The notes: a model not told the origin generated them from the letters alone. 64,000 nt of DNA from an uncultured bacterium (GCA_902826835.1 CADEGH010000002.1:1-64000); one strand, 5' to 3'. Shown: positions 1-9,954, counted from the first letter of the stretch. Numbers and translations are program-made.

Positions 1-2074
1 GATCGTCGCGATTCTCGGGTGTATGGCACCGATCGGGGCGCAGGAGCCCGTGAAAAAGCCAGCCTCCCGGCTTCTGGTCGAGCCCAGCCCCTACTTGCGG
101 CAGCATGCCGCCGACCCCGTCGACTGGTACCCCTGGGGCGAAGAGGCGTTTGCCCGCGCCGCGCGCGAAGACAAGCTCGTGTTCCTGTCAATCGGTTACG
201 CCGCCTGCCACTGGTGCCACGTGATGCAGCGCGAGTCGTTCCAAAACCAAAAGATCGCCGACATCCTCAATCAGGGCTTCGTCTCGATCAAACTCGATCG
301 GGAAGAACGACCCGACGTCGATCGGGTCTACATCGAAGCTTGCCAGCGCCTCGGTTCCGGCAACTGCGGCTGGCCGCTCACTGCGTTTCTCCTGCCGACG
401 CGAGAACCGATCTTCGTCGGCACGTACTTCCCCCCCGAAGACGTCGAGGGGCGGCCGGGTTTCGCCTCGATCTGCCAGCGTCTGGAGAAAGTGTGGAAAG
501 AGGACCGCGAAGGGCTCCTCCGCCGTGGGGCCACCGTCAAGGACTACTTGCGCACCGCGCAAAAACTGAGCTCGACGAGCGAGTTACCGGGCAGGGACTT
601 GATCGAGCGCGCGCGGGATTCTCTGCTCGCGGCGGAGGATCCGGTTCACGGCGGATTTGGGCCCGCTCCGAAATTCCCCCGGCCGAGCGCGCTCCTGCTG
701 TTGGCTCGCCAAGCCGAACGAGCCGGAGACGAAGCCGCGGCCGGCGCCCTGCGACGGACGCTGGACGCCCTCCTTCGCGGCGGAATTCGGGATCAGCTCG
801 ACGAGGGATTCCATCGTTACAGCGTCGATGTGGAGTGGCGCGTCCCCCACTTCGAGAAGATGCTCTACGACCAAGCGCTCTTGGCGCAGACTTTGGCCAT
901 CAGCGGCCACGCCCTTCGGGAGCCCCGCTACACGGAAGCTGCACGATCAGTGCTGGCGTGGTGCGCACGGACTTTGCGGGCCGACGGTGGCGGATACATC
1001 GCCGCCCTCGATGCGGATGTCGAACACGAGGAGGGCCTCACCTACCTGTGGTCGTACGCCGAACTCGAAGCCGCGCTCACCGCCCAGGAATTGCGCGTCT
1101 TCGCTCCGGCTCACGGAGTCACCCGCGAGGGTCAACTCGAAGGCAAGAACGTGCTCATCGCCGCCGCCTCGGCCGAGTCCATCGCTCGTTCCTCGGGCAT
1201 GACGCCGGCGGCGGTCTCCGAGTCTCTCGCGAGTGCGCGTGCCAAACTGCAACGCCTGCGCGCGTCGCGTCCCCAGCCCCGGCGGGATACCAAAGTGATC
1301 GTGAGTTCGAACGCCTACCTGGTTTCCGCGTGGGCTGCTCTCGCGAGGTCAGGGGCAGATCCCCAAGCGGAATCGGAGATGCTCGCGCTGTGGCAGTTTG
1401 TAAGCGAAAAGTTGATCGACCCGAAGTCGGGAGCGGTCTTGCGCCTCTGGACGGGCACGGAAGCCAGGCACCACGGGGATCTGTTGGATCACGCGGCAGT
1501 CTTGGTCGCCGCCCTGGATGTGGCGAGCACGACCTTTGATCGCCGCGTCCTCGTGCTCGCCGAAAAGGTGGCCGCGCGGATGCGCGATCACTTCATCGTC
1601 GGAGAGAGCCGACTCGTTGACGCCGTCGCCGCGGATCTCCTGGTCGAGACTGCGGAGACGTTCGACGGAGCGACCCCCGCCGGCCGCTCGCTCGCCTTGG
1701 TCGGATGGACCCGGCTCGGCATCGCGCTCGGGGAGCAGGCGTGGCTCGATCTTGCCGCCAACCACTTGCGGGACGCCGGCACGATCTATCTGCAAGCCCC
1801 CGACGCCTCCCCGCACGTGTTGTTGGCTTTGGACCTTCTGCTCGGGCCGTCACCGCGGGCCGAATTGCATGCGGCGGATGTGTCTTCCGGCGAGGCCGCC
1901 ACGCTGGCGCACCACCTGCGCCTCCATGCCCCGAGCTACTTGGAGTTGGTGGGCCCGTCTCCGGAACCGAGCGCAGCGCCCCTCGTCAGCATCTGTGTGG
2001 GCAACACCTGCCTGGCTCCCGCCAAAACCGCGGACGAGATCGATGCCCGCATCGCGGAGTCACTCCGCCGCTGA
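1..2074 (+). CDS. DUF255 thioredoxin-fold protein (YyaL/SPATA20 family), 5' end outside the window
   Basis: The reading frame is open to the left edge. The residues before the first ATG (position 23) are hydrophobic and, with the GAQ that follows, look like the end of a secretion signal, so the true start probably lies upstream. The mature part opens with the family's typical run ([14 protein letters not shown]), followed by the thioredoxin-like CHWCH motif and a long C-terminal alpha/alpha toroid of the N-acylglucosamine 2-epimerase type. At about 690 visible residues it is near full length for the family. The family's reaction is not established; a redox or sugar-binding role is only inferred from the fold. 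It ends one base before the convergent gene on the minus strand. Confidence 0.9.
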   Translation, partial: IVAILGCMAPIGAQEPVKKPASRLLVEPSPYLRQHAADPVDWYPWGEEAFARAAREDKLVFLSIGYAACHWCHVMQRESFQNQKIADILNQGFVSIKLDREERPDVDRVYIEACQRLGSGNCGWPLTAFLLPTREPIFVGTYFPPEDVEGRPGFASICQRLEKVWKEDREGLLRRGATVKDYLRTAQKLSSTSELPGRDLIERARDSLLAAEDPVHGGFGPAPKFPRPSALLLLARQAERAGDEAAAGALRRTLDALLRGGIRDQLDEGFHRYSVDVEWRVPHFEKMLYDQALLAQTLAISGHALREPRYTEAARSVLAWCARTLRADGGGYIAALDADVEHEEGLTYLWSYAELEAALTAQELRVFAPAHGVTREGQLEGKNVLIAAASAESIARSSGMTPAAVSESLASARAKLQRLRASRPQPRRDTKVIVSSNAYLVSAWAALARSGADPQAESEMLALWQFVSEKLIDPKSGAVLRLWTGTEARHHGDLLDHAAVLVAALDVASTTFDRRVLVLAEKVAARMRDHFIVGESRLVDAVAADLLVETAETFDGATPAGRSLALVGWTRLGIALGEQAWLDLAANHLRDAGTIYLQAPDASPHVLLALDLLLGPSPRAELHAADVSSGEAATLAHHLRLHAPSYLELVGPSPEPSAAPLVSICVGNTCLAPAKTADEIDARIAESLRR

Positions 2075-2632
2075 TCAGACCCGGCGCAACTCCAGAAGGT
2101 TTCCGAGTCGACGAGGTTCAAAGCCCAAGAAACTAGGCAGGGCTCGCGCCGTGTCCTCCGGCACTATGATGACCTCGATGTTCTCGTCGTGGAGGGCCAG
2201 GAGCTGCTGCACCTGGTCGGCCACCGTGCCTCGCTCGAGGCCCGCGCCCACCGGCCCGAGCGCCTGACCGAGCAGCACTGCCCCCTGCGACTCCTTGGCC
2301 AGCGCTGCGCAAGCAATGCCAAGGAGCGCCAACTCCAAGTCTTTGCCGGTTACGGTCGCGTTTTTGGGCGGCGGATCGACACATAGCGCCAGGAGCGGGC
2401 GGCCGCCCGCCTCCTTCCAAATCGCCAGAGTCGCGTTCAGCGGCGGCCCGCCAGGTACCCGAGCTGGTCCATGCCAACGGCCTTCGCCGCGTTCGAGATC
2501 GGACAAGACCCGGTCGGCATCGAAGCCGCGATTCGGTTCCGCCCCCAATCGAAGGGGGCTGCCCGATGCGAGGCGGGCCAAAACCCGCTCGCAACTCTCG
2601 CTGAACCAGCCGGGAATGAGATGGAAATCCAA
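2075..2632 (-). CDS. Conserved hypothetical protein, TTG start
   Basis: I do not recognise this 185-residue protein. It is soluble, with no signal peptide or membrane segment, and has a long hydrophobic-alternating C-terminal half that suggests an alpha/beta fold. The start is a TTG at 2632; the sequence TGAGGA lies five bases upstream and includes the stop codon of the preceding algH gene, so translational coupling to algH is likely. It ends directly against the DUF255 gene, with which it converges. Function unknown. Confidence 0.7.
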   Translation of the reverse strand: MDFHLIPGWFSESCERVLARLASGSPLRLGAEPNRGFDADRVLSDLERGEGRWHGPARVPGGPPLNATLAIWKEAGGRPLLALCVDPPPKNATVTGKDLELALLGIACAALAKESQGAVLLGQALGPVGAGLERGTVADQVQQLLALHDENIEVIIVPEDTARALPSFLGFEPRRLGNLLELRRV

Positions 2633-2639
2633 CGTGTCC

Positions 2640-3218
2640 TCAATTCAGCGCGGCCCGGCGGTGGACTTCCGGGTCATCGCGGCCGGGGAGGTTGGCACGG
2701 GTCCACAGTCCCCTCCAGAGGCTCAGGGGATCTCCGGCGAACACCGTGGCCGGGCTCGCCGCAATGACCGACCAGGATCCCTCCTCGATTTCGGCGTCGA
2801 GCTGGCCGGGCCCCCACCCCGCGTAGCCCGCAAAGAGTCGCATCAGCTCCGCGTCCGGGTCCGGGGCATTGGTCCGGACGACTCGCCGAATCACCGTCGG
2901 ATCCGCCGTGAAGCGCAGCCCGGGAACGACCACCTCGCCGGCCCCCTCCAGATCGTTGCGCCGATGCAGGATCCAGAGCATGCGAGGTTCGACGGGCCCG
3001 CCGATCCACAGCGGTTCCTTGCGATCCTCCCCGAGGTCGGGGGCGGCTTTGCCGAGCGGAATCGAGAGGCAGCGGTTGAGCACAAACCCGAAGCTGCCCG
3101 ACTCGGAATCATGGCGGCAAACCAGGATCACCGTTCGGACGAAATTGGGATCCCCGAGGGCCGGGGCCGCCACCAACACACGACCCGGGAGCGGCGCGAG
3201 ATTCGAGAGGGCGGCCAT
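2640..3218 (-). CDS. algH: YqgE/AlgH family protein (UPF0301, DUF179)
   Basis: The 192-residue product shows the AlgH pattern: an N-terminal PGRVLVAAPALGDPNF segment, then FGFVLNR, a WIGGPVEP segment and the GYAGWGPGQLDAEI stretch. The family is widespread and was first noted as an alginate regulator in Pseudomonas; its molecular role is still unclear. The ATG at 3218 gives the normal family length (about 185-190); the frame stays open further upstream but that part is low-complexity. It sits between an acyltransferase gene (11 bases upstream) and an unknown gene (7 bases downstream), all on the minus strand and probably one transcript. Confidence 0.92.
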   Translation of the reverse strand: MAALSNLAPLPGRVLVAAPALGDPNFVRTVILVCRHDSESGSFGFVLNRCLSIPLGKAAPDLGEDRKEPLWIGGPVEPRMLWILHRRNDLEGAGEVVVPGLRFTADPTVIRRVVRTNAPDPDAELMRLFAGYAGWGPGQLDAEIEEGSWSVIAASPATVFAGDPLSLWRGLWTRANLPGRDDPEVHRRAALN

Positions 3219-3229
3219 GAATCTCCATC

Positions 3230-3916
3230 CTACAGCGTGGCGGCCTTCGCCCACCCTTCGATCAGCGCCTTCTCCACCCGGAGGCGCGTCGCCTCCGCAC
3301 CTCCCGGCTCCGGCGCAAAGCCGGGGAGCACCTCGACGTGGACGCGGCGCCACCACCACCGCGGAGGCGCGAATCGAATCGACACCGGCATGATCGTCAC
3401 CGGAATTCCCGCGGCCACGGCTTCGTGAGCGGTCTCAAATTCCTGCGCGGACGGCAGCGGCCGAAGTACCGCGGCGTCACGGGTGCCCTCCGGAAACACG
3501 ATCAAGAGCCGGCCCCGCGCAAACACCGAAGCCCGTGCCCGATCGGCGTCGTCGTTGACGCGGCGCATGATTTCCAGCGCCGCTTCATTCGAGATCTCGC
3601 GCCGCGTGCGCACCCGCCGCACGTCCTTCGGGCGCATGACACAAAACGCTCCGAGCCGCTTCAGCACCGGGGTGATCAGGCCCAAGATGGGGTAACCCTC
3701 GAACGATCCCATCTGAAAGTACGGAGCCTCCCGGCGCCGGCCCCAAACGATCGAAGAGAGGATGCCGATGTCGAAGGCGCTGGAGTGCTTGGCGGCCAAG
3801 AACACCGGACCCGCTGGCACCCGGTCGACGCCCACCCACTGGATCCGCAAGCGCCACAGCATGATCAGCTTGGCGGTATAGAGAATCAAAAGCCAGCCCG
3901 GTAAGAAGATCCTCAC
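3230..3916 (-). CDS. 1-acyl-sn-glycerol-3-phosphate acyltransferase (PlsC-like)
   Basis: This 228-residue membrane-associated acyltransferase carries the two hallmark motifs: the catalytic HxxxxD (HSSAFD, around residue 44) and the phosphate-binding FPEGTR about 100 residues later. An N-terminal hydrophobic segment should anchor it to the membrane. It would transfer an acyl chain to the sn-2 position of lysophosphatidic acid in phospholipid synthesis. I chose the GTG at 3916 because GGGAGG lies seven bases upstream; a TTG at 3931 is also in frame but lacks a ribosome site. Divergent from exonuclease III. Confidence 0.88.
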   Translation of the reverse strand: MRIFLPGWLLILYTAKLIMLWRLRIQWVGVDRVPAGPVFLAAKHSSAFDIGILSSIVWGRRREAPYFQMGSFEGYPILGLITPVLKRLGAFCVMRPKDVRRVRTRREISNEAALEIMRRVNDDADRARASVFARGRLLIVFPEGTRDAAVLRPLPSAQEFETAHEAVAAGIPVTIMPVSIRFAPPRWWWRRVHVEVLPGFAPEPGGAEATRLRVEKALIEGWAKAATL

Positions 3917-4012
3917 CGGCCATCCTCCCAAAGGCCCCGCCGGGAGCCCAGTCCACCCGAGCTACCTGGGTCCGCCTGCCCCGAGTGGGCGCCCAAGCCC
4001 CCGAGTCCGCGC

Positions 4013-4801
4013 ATGAAAGTGATGATCTGGAACGTGAACGGTCTGCGCGCGTGCGCCGAGAAGGGATTCTTGGCGTGGATGCGCAAACGGAAGCCCGATG
4101 TCTTGGGCCTCCAAGAGGTGCGCGCCACCCCCGATCAAGTGCCGGAGGAACTGCTGGCCCAAAAAGGCTGGCATCGCTTTTGGAACCCAGCCGCCCGGCC
4201 CGGTTACAGCGGCGTCGGACTTTGGTCCAAGACAGAACCCCTGAGCCTCGCCACCTCGCTCGGCCGTCCCGAGTTCGACGCCGAAGGCCGGCTCCAGATT
4301 GCCGAGTTCCCGGACTTCGTGTTCTTCAACACTTACTTCCCGAATGGCAAAGGGAAGGACCGCGACAACAGCCGCGTCGGCTTCAAACTTGAGTTTTACG
4401 CCGCCCTCTTCGAGGCCGCGGCCGCCTGGCAGAGACGCGGCAAGGCGGTGTTGATCGGAGGGGACTTCAACACCGCTCATCAAAATCACGACCTCGAGAA
4501 CTGGAAGACCAACCGCAAGACCTCGGGCTTCCTGCCGGAAGAGTGTGCGTGGATCGACCGCTACTTGGCCGCCGGATTCTGCGATCCCTTCCGCGAGGCA
4601 CGGCCCGGCGAGTCCGGTCACTACACGTGGTGGAGTCAACGCATGGGCGCGCGGGAGCGCAATGTCGGCTGGAGGATCGACTACTTCCTGCTCTCCGCCG
4701 ATGCCCGCGCGCGCGTCAAAAAGACTTGGCACGAACCCGAAGTGGCGGGCAGCGATCACTGCCCGGTGGGGATCGAGCTCATCTCGTCCAGTTCTTCGTG
4801 A
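4013..4801 (+). CDS. xth: Exodeoxyribonuclease III (AP endonuclease, ExoA/Xth type)
   Basis: A 262-residue exonuclease/endonuclease/phosphatase-fold enzyme for base excision repair: cleavage 5' of abasic sites and 3'-5' trimming of DNA ends. All signature motifs are present: NVNGLRA near the N-terminus, LQE with the metal-binding glutamate, GDFNTAH with the catalytic Asp/Asn, and SDHCPVG at the C-terminus with the Asp-His pair. Length matches the family. Its last 23 bases overlap, tail to tail, the 3' end of the M14 peptidase gene on the other strand. Confidence 0.95.
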   Translation: MKVMIWNVNGLRACAEKGFLAWMRKRKPDVLGLQEVRATPDQVPEELLAQKGWHRFWNPAARPGYSGVGLWSKTEPLSLATSLGRPEFDAEGRLQIAEFPDFVFFNTYFPNGKGKDRDNSRVGFKLEFYAALFEAAAAWQRRGKAVLIGGDFNTAHQNHDLENWKTNRKTSGFLPEECAWIDRYLAAGFCDPFREARPGESGHYTWWSQRMGARERNVGWRIDYFLLSADARARVKKTWHEPEVAGSDHCPVGIELISSSSS

Positions 4802-6518
4802 CGAGCCCACCCTTTTCGGCGTCGTAGGTGAGGGTGAGAGAAACCGGTGCGTCGCCGTCCGCTTGGACGAACCAGCGAAGGCGCCGCTGCCCCCGCGAGG
4901 GGACTCCCTCCTCGATCAGGAGCCGACCCGGCCGAGCCGTGGCTGCCCGGAGTTCTTCGCGGAGCGGCGGTCCATCGAGAATTCCACCAAGCACGATCGC
5001 GCCGTGCTGGACGGTGAGGGTCGCGAGATCCGGCCGGCCGATTTTCCGCTCCCGCGCGAGAGTGGCGCGGGTCGGAATCAACCGCGCGTTCCGCACCTCG
5101 GCGGTCACTTCGAGGAGGCCATCCGACCTCGTCTCCACGCGCAGCTCGGGGATGGAGAGCTCCGGCATCTCCTCCGCATGGTAGAGAGTGAATGCCATGT
5201 TGCGGTGACACATCTCCTCGAGCATGAACAGCGGCGGCACCCGCGAGCTCAGCTTCGTGAAGCCGCCGACTTCGATTTCTCCGTACTCCGGATGCTGGAC
5301 TTTCGACCACGGACGGAACGTGGCACCAAGTTCGACCTGGTCGCTCCAGGTCAGTCGCCCTCGACCGCCTTCGTCGGCTCCCGCGGCGCGTCCGCGGTAC
5401 TGCTCGCTGTTCCAAAGCTCGTTCGTGAACGCGAAGATGCCTTGACCCTCGAAGCACCAATTCACGAAGCCGCCGTGCACCGTGTAGAGATCCTTGCGGA
5501 TGACTAGATAGCGATAGAAGGGCAACATGCCCTCGCCGGCCTTGCCCATTTCGTCGTACACCCGAAGGTCCTCCCCCGGATACTCGGGCTCCGAATCGGC
5601 GCCCGGTCCGCGGAGGATCATGCCTCCCGCGTTGTGGTAACTCTGAGCCGCGGCGAGGTTTTTCTTGCCGGCCATGAAGCGGGCCACCGCCTTCGTCTCC
5701 GGCCAATAGAGCGGATAGGGACCGGCCCCGAATTGCCGCCATTCGGGCTGCCAATCCGTGGGCCAGGCCCGATTCATGTCGTACCCACCCGGTCCATCCT
5801 CGTTGACGGCACCGTCGCCGTCATTGTCGAAACCTTCGGATCCGAGAAGCACGTGAGTCCCGAGCGCCGGCGGCACGACCCGTTTCATTTGCCGCGGCTC
5901 GTCGGGATCTTCGATGTGGGTGCCGCCTTTCTCGACCCGCTTGCGCATCGAGGTGATCGAGCCGTCGCCGTCGAGATCGTCGGGACCATCCTCGTCGAAG
6001 CGCCCGTCTCGATCACTGTCGACCGGGGCCTTTCCGCTGCGGGAACTGCTCGAGGTATTGGGAGCCTCGAACCAGTACTGGCGACCATCCGGATTGACGG
6101 TCGGACAGATGTGGAAGGTGACCCGCTTCAACAGATCGCGCACTTTGGGAAGGCGGTCACAGTTTTCGAGCAGCCACCAGATCGTGTAGAGGCACACTTC
6201 GGTGCCCTGCACTTCGTTGCCGTGCACGTTGGCGTCGATCCACATCGCGGGGCGACGGTCCCGGTCGGCCGCATCGGGTGGGCAAATCGTGGCCACCCAG
6301 AGGTTGCGCCCCTCGTGGCTTTGTCCGATCACCTCGAGTTCGAGCCAGCCCGGATGATCGGCCGACAGGCGGTGTAGCACCCGCACCATCTCGGGGAAGT
6401 CGTAGAAACGGTTCCACGCCAGCGGGCCGGACCACGGTGTCGGCGACGGATTCACGCCCTGCCCGAGAAGCGAGGACGCCGCGATGAGGCCTACGGCCAT
6501 CCAATGCCAAGTCTTCAT
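4779..6518 (-). CDS. Secreted M14 zinc carboxypeptidase with calcium-loop inserts
   Basis: The 579-residue product has a signal peptide at its ATG (MKTWHWMAVGLIAAS..) and an M14 metallopeptidase domain. The zinc ligands are visible as HGNE within DANVHGNEVQGTE, and a second histidine in SYHNAGG; the catalytic glutamate is in FTNELWN; an asparagine-arginine substrate pair is in DMNRAWP. Two aspartate-rich inserts (DSDRDGRFDEDGPDD and DNDGDGAVNEDGPGG) resemble EF-hand or dockerin calcium loops. Its ATG overlaps the stop of the upstream paralogue (ATGA), so the two are translationally coupled. The C-terminal about 120 residues form a beta-rich extension. Likely a periplasmic or extracellular peptidase. 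Confidence 0.88.
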   Translation of the reverse strand: MKTWHWMAVGLIAASSLLGQGVNPSPTPWSGPLAWNRFYDFPEMVRVLHRLSADHPGWLELEVIGQSHEGRNLWVATICPPDAADRDRRPAMWIDANVHGNEVQGTEVCLYTIWWLLENCDRLPKVRDLLKRVTFHICPTVNPDGRQYWFEAPNTSSSSRSGKAPVDSDRDGRFDEDGPDDLDGDGSITSMRKRVEKGGTHIEDPDEPRQMKRVVPPALGTHVLLGSEGFDNDGDGAVNEDGPGGYDMNRAWPTDWQPEWRQFGAGPYPLYWPETKAVARFMAGKKNLAAAQSYHNAGGMILRGPGADSEPEYPGEDLRVYDEMGKAGEGMLPFYRYLVIRKDLYTVHGGFVNWCFEGQGIFAFTNELWNSEQYRGRAAGADEGGRGRLTWSDQVELGATFRPWSKVQHPEYGEIEVGGFTKLSSRVPPLFMLEEMCHRNMAFTLYHAEEMPELSIPELRVETRSDGLLEVTAEVRNARLIPTRATLARERKIGRPDLATLTVQHGAIVLGGILDGPPLREELRAATARPGRLLIEEGVPSRGQRRLRWFVQADGDAPVSLTLTYDAEKGGLVTKNWTR

Positions 6519-8167
6519 CGAAGGTCTCCCGAAGTCTTGAGCCGAAGCTCCGCTTGCCCCGCCTTTTCCGCCCACGCCCATACCCGGAGATCCTGACCTG
6601 GAGCGGAGCGCATGATCCACCGAAAATTCTCCGTGCTCCCGGAGGCGAGGCTCGAGTCGCGCTGCTGCTCGCGGTCGCCAACGAGGAGGTCGTTCGGCGG
6701 GACTTCGATGGTCACGCGCGTCGGCATCACCCCGCGGGACCGCCGCCCCATCGCGGTCATCACCGGGAATTGCCCGTCGTTCACGAGCGTCGCCTTCACT
6801 TCGTAGACCCCCCGGCCCAGCGGCCGAATCGACGATTCCGCCCAGCGGAGGCGGGGCAAGCGGCGGAGCCCCTCGATGGCGACCTTCAGGTGCGAGTCCA
6901 CCATCTCCGGGAGGGTTCGCACCTTCGCGATGCGTTGGCGCATCGTGGTTTCGTCCACCCCGCCGATTTCCACCTTCCCGAGCGTCGGATGATCAAAGGC
7001 CGACCATGCACCCAGGACTCCCGGCGAGTCGGTGTCCAAAAGAGCCAGTTGCTTCGCGGCGTCCGACTCCGGCGGCTTTCCAGAGGGAAGATTGGGCCAG
7101 GTCTCCGGCGGGCGCAGATAGGCGGCCCGGCCGGCAAACCCGGGAACTCCGTACTGAGCGTAGGCCCACTGATGGAAAGCCCCGTCCGGTGTATCCGGCC
7201 CCCCTCCCGTCGCCCCTGTGCACTCCCGGTAGTTTTTCGCGAAGGATTCAAAGAACGCCAGATCATCGGCCAAGAGCCCATCCGGAGGGACGCGATCGCC
7301 TTTGGAATGGTCCGGGGGAGCCTTGGCGAGGTTGTCGCGCGCCCCGAGCACGAGCACCGCTCCGATCGATCGCTGCGCCAAGAGGTAGTCGGCCAGCGCA
7401 CGGGTCTCCGGCTCCGAGGCCGCCCAGGGGCCCGCCGCCGGATCATTCTCCCGAAACCCGTGGGGCCAATTTCGATCGAGATCCACTCCGCCCGGGCCAT
7501 CCTCGTTGATCTCGCCATCGCCATCGTCGTCGATGCCCTCACGCAGGAGACGGTGGGTCGCCACCTCTCCCTTGGACACATCGGCCTTGACCATGAGGCG
7601 CGGATCCTCCGCCGCCAGGAGGTGGTCCCCCAGGGCCGTCGGCACCCTCATCCAACCGATGACACCGTCGCCATTCAGATCGTTCGGACCGTCCTCATCC
7701 AGATAGCCATCCCGATCTTGATCGTTCGGCACCGCGGTGAGGCGCGGGTCGGCGAGACGATTGCGGCCCTGGCGCGCCCATGCGTCGGGGTTGGCCAGCG
7801 GGACAATGTCCAAGGCGGTGCGCCCGAGAAGCTCCGCAAGTTCGGGATCCGCCTTGGCACGCTCGAGCAACGCGCCCGGCAGAGCCGCCAGCACCTCGGT
7901 GCCCGCTTCTTGATCGGCATGAAGTCCGGCCACGAGCAAGAAGCGCGGCCGCGAGGCTCGGTTGGCGACTTCCCCGAGCGCCACCGTCGCGACGAGGAGC
8001 GGCCGGTTCTCGCGGCTGCGGCCGAACTCCCGCAGCGTCACCGACTCCACCTCGGCGGCCGCGAGAAGACGGAGCGAAGCCACCGGATCCCCGCGCTGCA
8101 GCGTGGCTTGCCCCGCCAACGGGAGAAGCCCACTTGCCATCAGCCAGACCGCAATCCACCTCAGCAT
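6515..8167 (-). CDS. M14 carboxypeptidase-like protein, probable pseudoenzyme
   Basis: A 550-residue secreted paralogue of the downstream M14 peptidase with the same domain plan, the same aspartate-rich calcium-type loops (DQDRDGYLDEDGPND and DDDGDGEINEDGPGG) and a similar C-terminal extension. The catalytic apparatus is altered: the HGNE zinc motif reads HADQ, the second zinc histidine position reads LGARDN, the catalytic glutamate region reads GFAGRAAY, and the substrate asparagine of the NR motif is an aspartate (DLDRNWP). It therefore probably binds rather than cleaves. Start chosen at the ATG at 8167 that begins a clean signal peptide. Its stop overlaps the start of the active-looking paralogue. 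Confidence 0.82.
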   Translation of the reverse strand: MLRWIAVWLMASGLLPLAGQATLQRGDPVASLRLLAAAEVESVTLREFGRSRENRPLLVATVALGEVANRASRPRFLLVAGLHADQEAGTEVLAALPGALLERAKADPELAELLGRTALDIVPLANPDAWARQGRNRLADPRLTAVPNDQDRDGYLDEDGPNDLNGDGVIGWMRVPTALGDHLLAAEDPRLMVKADVSKGEVATHRLLREGIDDDGDGEINEDGPGGVDLDRNWPHGFRENDPAAGPWAASEPETRALADYLLAQRSIGAVLVLGARDNLAKAPPDHSKGDRVPPDGLLADDLAFFESFAKNYRECTGATGGGPDTPDGAFHQWAYAQYGVPGFAGRAAYLRPPETWPNLPSGKPPESDAAKQLALLDTDSPGVLGAWSAFDHPTLGKVEIGGVDETTMRQRIAKVRTLPEMVDSHLKVAIEGLRRLPRLRWAESSIRPLGRGVYEVKATLVNDGQFPVMTAMGRRSRGVMPTRVTIEVPPNDLLVGDREQQRDSSLASGSTENFRWIMRSAPGQDLRVWAWAEKAGQAELRLKTSGDLR

Positions 8168-8222
8168 GCTGGACCTTTCTCGACTCACCACCGAGCGGAA
8201 TGGCGCGGCGGCAGGTCCGCAG

Positions 8223-8228
8223 ATCCTA
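8223..8228 (-). promoter_or_regulatory. Candidate -10 element TAGGAT for the M14 gene pair
   Basis: On the minus strand TAGGAT lies 55 bases upstream of the ATG at 8167 in the gap between the CHRD gene and the peptidase pair. It matches the TAGGCT/TAGGAT/TACACT hexamers found before several other genes here. No convincing -35 was seen. Confidence 0.35.
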
Positions 8229-8364
8229 TCGGAGGTGCGGAAGGACGGGAGCGCGCCCAGGGATCAGGCGCAACGCCGCGCAGGCCTGGCTACCCGCGTT
8301 CGGGTCGGTTCGCGGCGTGGCCTTCGGTCGGCCGTCACGCCTTCGAGAACCCCCAAGCCCTGAC

Positions 8365-9954
8365 TCAGTGCAGGACGAGCTTGAGCGCGTCGCTCACCGA
8401 GAAGGTGATCGGAGCGACGCCGGCGAGGATCAGCCACTGGTAGTAGCCTTCGAGCCCAGTGAGCGCCGGATAAGCGGAGAGCGGGAAGGTCAAAGGAAGC
8501 GGGGCCACCGCGGAGCCCGCGGCATCTGTCACGGTCGGCAAGAAGATCGCCGTCGAGGCATCGATCCACATGAACGCGCGGGAGCTGAATGCGCCGCCGG
8601 TTCCGAGATCCACGGGAAGCGGATTCCCGCCGAAGCTCTCGTTCGCAAATGCGATCGCGAGGTAAACCGGCACCTGCGGCGGGGCGTTGAACAGCAAAGC
8701 CGCCCAATCAGGATTGCCCAAGCGGTGTTCTCCGCGGTGAGCGATCTGCGCAATGCCGGCCCCGGTCTCACTTCCGTAGCCGTAGTTGTATTCCGTGGGG
8801 AGGAGTTGGCCGCCGATGATTCCGTCGGTGTTGGCAGAATCGGTGACCACGACGGAGATCAAGCCCTGCCGCAGCGTCTCAATCTCCGCCGGAGTCTGCG
8901 GCGGGGTCGTGAGCTGCCAGGTGTTCGCCGACACCGCGGGAACCGACACCCAAAACACCGGGATCTGGCGGGGGATAGTCAGCATGACCCGAGCCTCTTG
9001 CCCGAAGAGGCCCGACGCGGTGATTTCGTACGTGGCGACTCTGGTCAGGTTGTTGATCGAGATGCGCGCAAATCCGGTCGCCGCGGTCGGATTTGTGGCG
9101 GAGAAATAATCGCCTTTGAGGCGGGCGACATACGAGACCGTCGTCGGCTCGATAAGGGCGCCTCCGATCTCACCCTGCGGCGACGTGAGTGAATTGATCG
9201 TGATGAATCCCCGGCCCGCCCGCAGCGCGTCGCAAGCCGCAACGCTCAGGAGCTCGCTGCGACCAGCGAACCGTGAGCCGCCGCCCGACAGGGACGTGAT
9301 CAGTGTCGGCGGCCCCGAAGTGCCGACCATCCACAGATTCGCGAGGACTCCGCTCAGCCCGGTCGTGTCGATGTCGTAGAGCACCCGACGCTCCACCTCT
9401 TCCAAGGTCACACGGGCGATGCCCGTAGCGGTGCTGGTGGACCCGGCGACCCCGGCCGAGGAGAGAGTTCCCTCGAAGCGGCGGCGCGTGGAGTGGAGGA
9501 CTCGGCCCTGGACGATCGGAGTCACAATGCCAAAATTCTGGAAGCCGGTACCAATGACGAGAGTGCACTCGCCATTGATCAACGATGCCACGACCGCGGA
9601 TGGCACGTTGTTGTAGGTTCCCTCGTACATCTCAGGTGCGACCAACCCGAGTCCATACCCACAAACCACACTGAGCGTGGTGCTCGAACCCAAGAAGCCG
9701 CTGGCAGCCCCGCCGGTCAATTGCAGGTAGTAGCAAGATGCGGGTGCGACGCAGGTGGTGACAACCCTGAACCGGAGGGAATTGGTGTCGAGATCGAGAT
9801 TCAGATGGGCCTCGCCGATCACCCCGCTGGCCGACCCCGGCCCCGCCGTCAGGGTGGCAGCCAGGTGCACTTGACCAGGAGCCGCGACCACAAGAAGCCC
9901 AACTAGTAATCCGGCCCAAACGAGACGCTGGCTCACTCTGTTGACTCCACTCAT
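8365..9954 (-). CDS. Secreted CHRD-repeat protein with planctomycete C-terminal module
   Basis: A 529-residue exported protein (signal peptide ending near APGQ) with three CHRD-like units, at roughly residues 30-125, 155-270 and 285-395. The units are recognisable from ARLKGDYFSATNP..ATG followed by a GEIGGALI or GIIGGQLL strand. CHRD domains are extracellular beta-sandwich units of unclear ligand. The last about 100 residues form the C-terminal module shared with four other secreted proteins of this window, ending SDALKLVLH. GGGAGG lies six bases upstream of the ATG. Divergent from the ECF sigma factor at 10088. Confidence 0.75.
   Translation of the reverse strand: MSGVNRVSQRLVWAGLLVGLLVVAAPGQVHLAATLTAGPGSASGVIGEAHLNLDLDTNSLRFRVVTTCVAPASCYYLQLTGGAASGFLGSSTTLSVVCGYGLGLVAPEMYEGTYNNVPSAVVASLINGECTLVIGTGFQNFGIVTPIVQGRVLHSTRRRFEGTLSSAGVAGSTSTATGIARVTLEEVERRVLYDIDTTGLSGVLANLWMVGTSGPPTLITSLSGGGSRFAGRSELLSVAACDALRAGRGFITINSLTSPQGEIGGALIEPTTVSYVARLKGDYFSATNPTAATGFARISINNLTRVATYEITASGLFGQEARVMLTIPRQIPVFWVSVPAVSANTWQLTTPPQTPAEIETLRQGLISVVVTDSANTDGIIGGQLLPTEYNYGYGSETGAGIAQIAHRGEHRLGNPDWAALLFNAPPQVPVYLAIAFANESFGGNPLPVDLGTGGAFSSRAFMWIDASTAIFLPTVTDAAGSAVAPLPLTFPLSAYPALTGLEGYYQWLILAGVAPITFSVSDALKLVLH

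Noticed and set aside
36..1539. Long open frames antisense to, or out of frame with, the DUF255 gene and many other genes
   Set aside because: High GC leaves few stop codons, so overlapping frames of several hundred codons are common; their translations are Arg/Pro/Ala rich with no domain, and they overlap genes with clear motifs.
6515..8167. Calling the upstream M14 paralogue an active carboxypeptidase
   Set aside because: Zinc ligands, the catalytic glutamate region and the substrate asparagine are changed.
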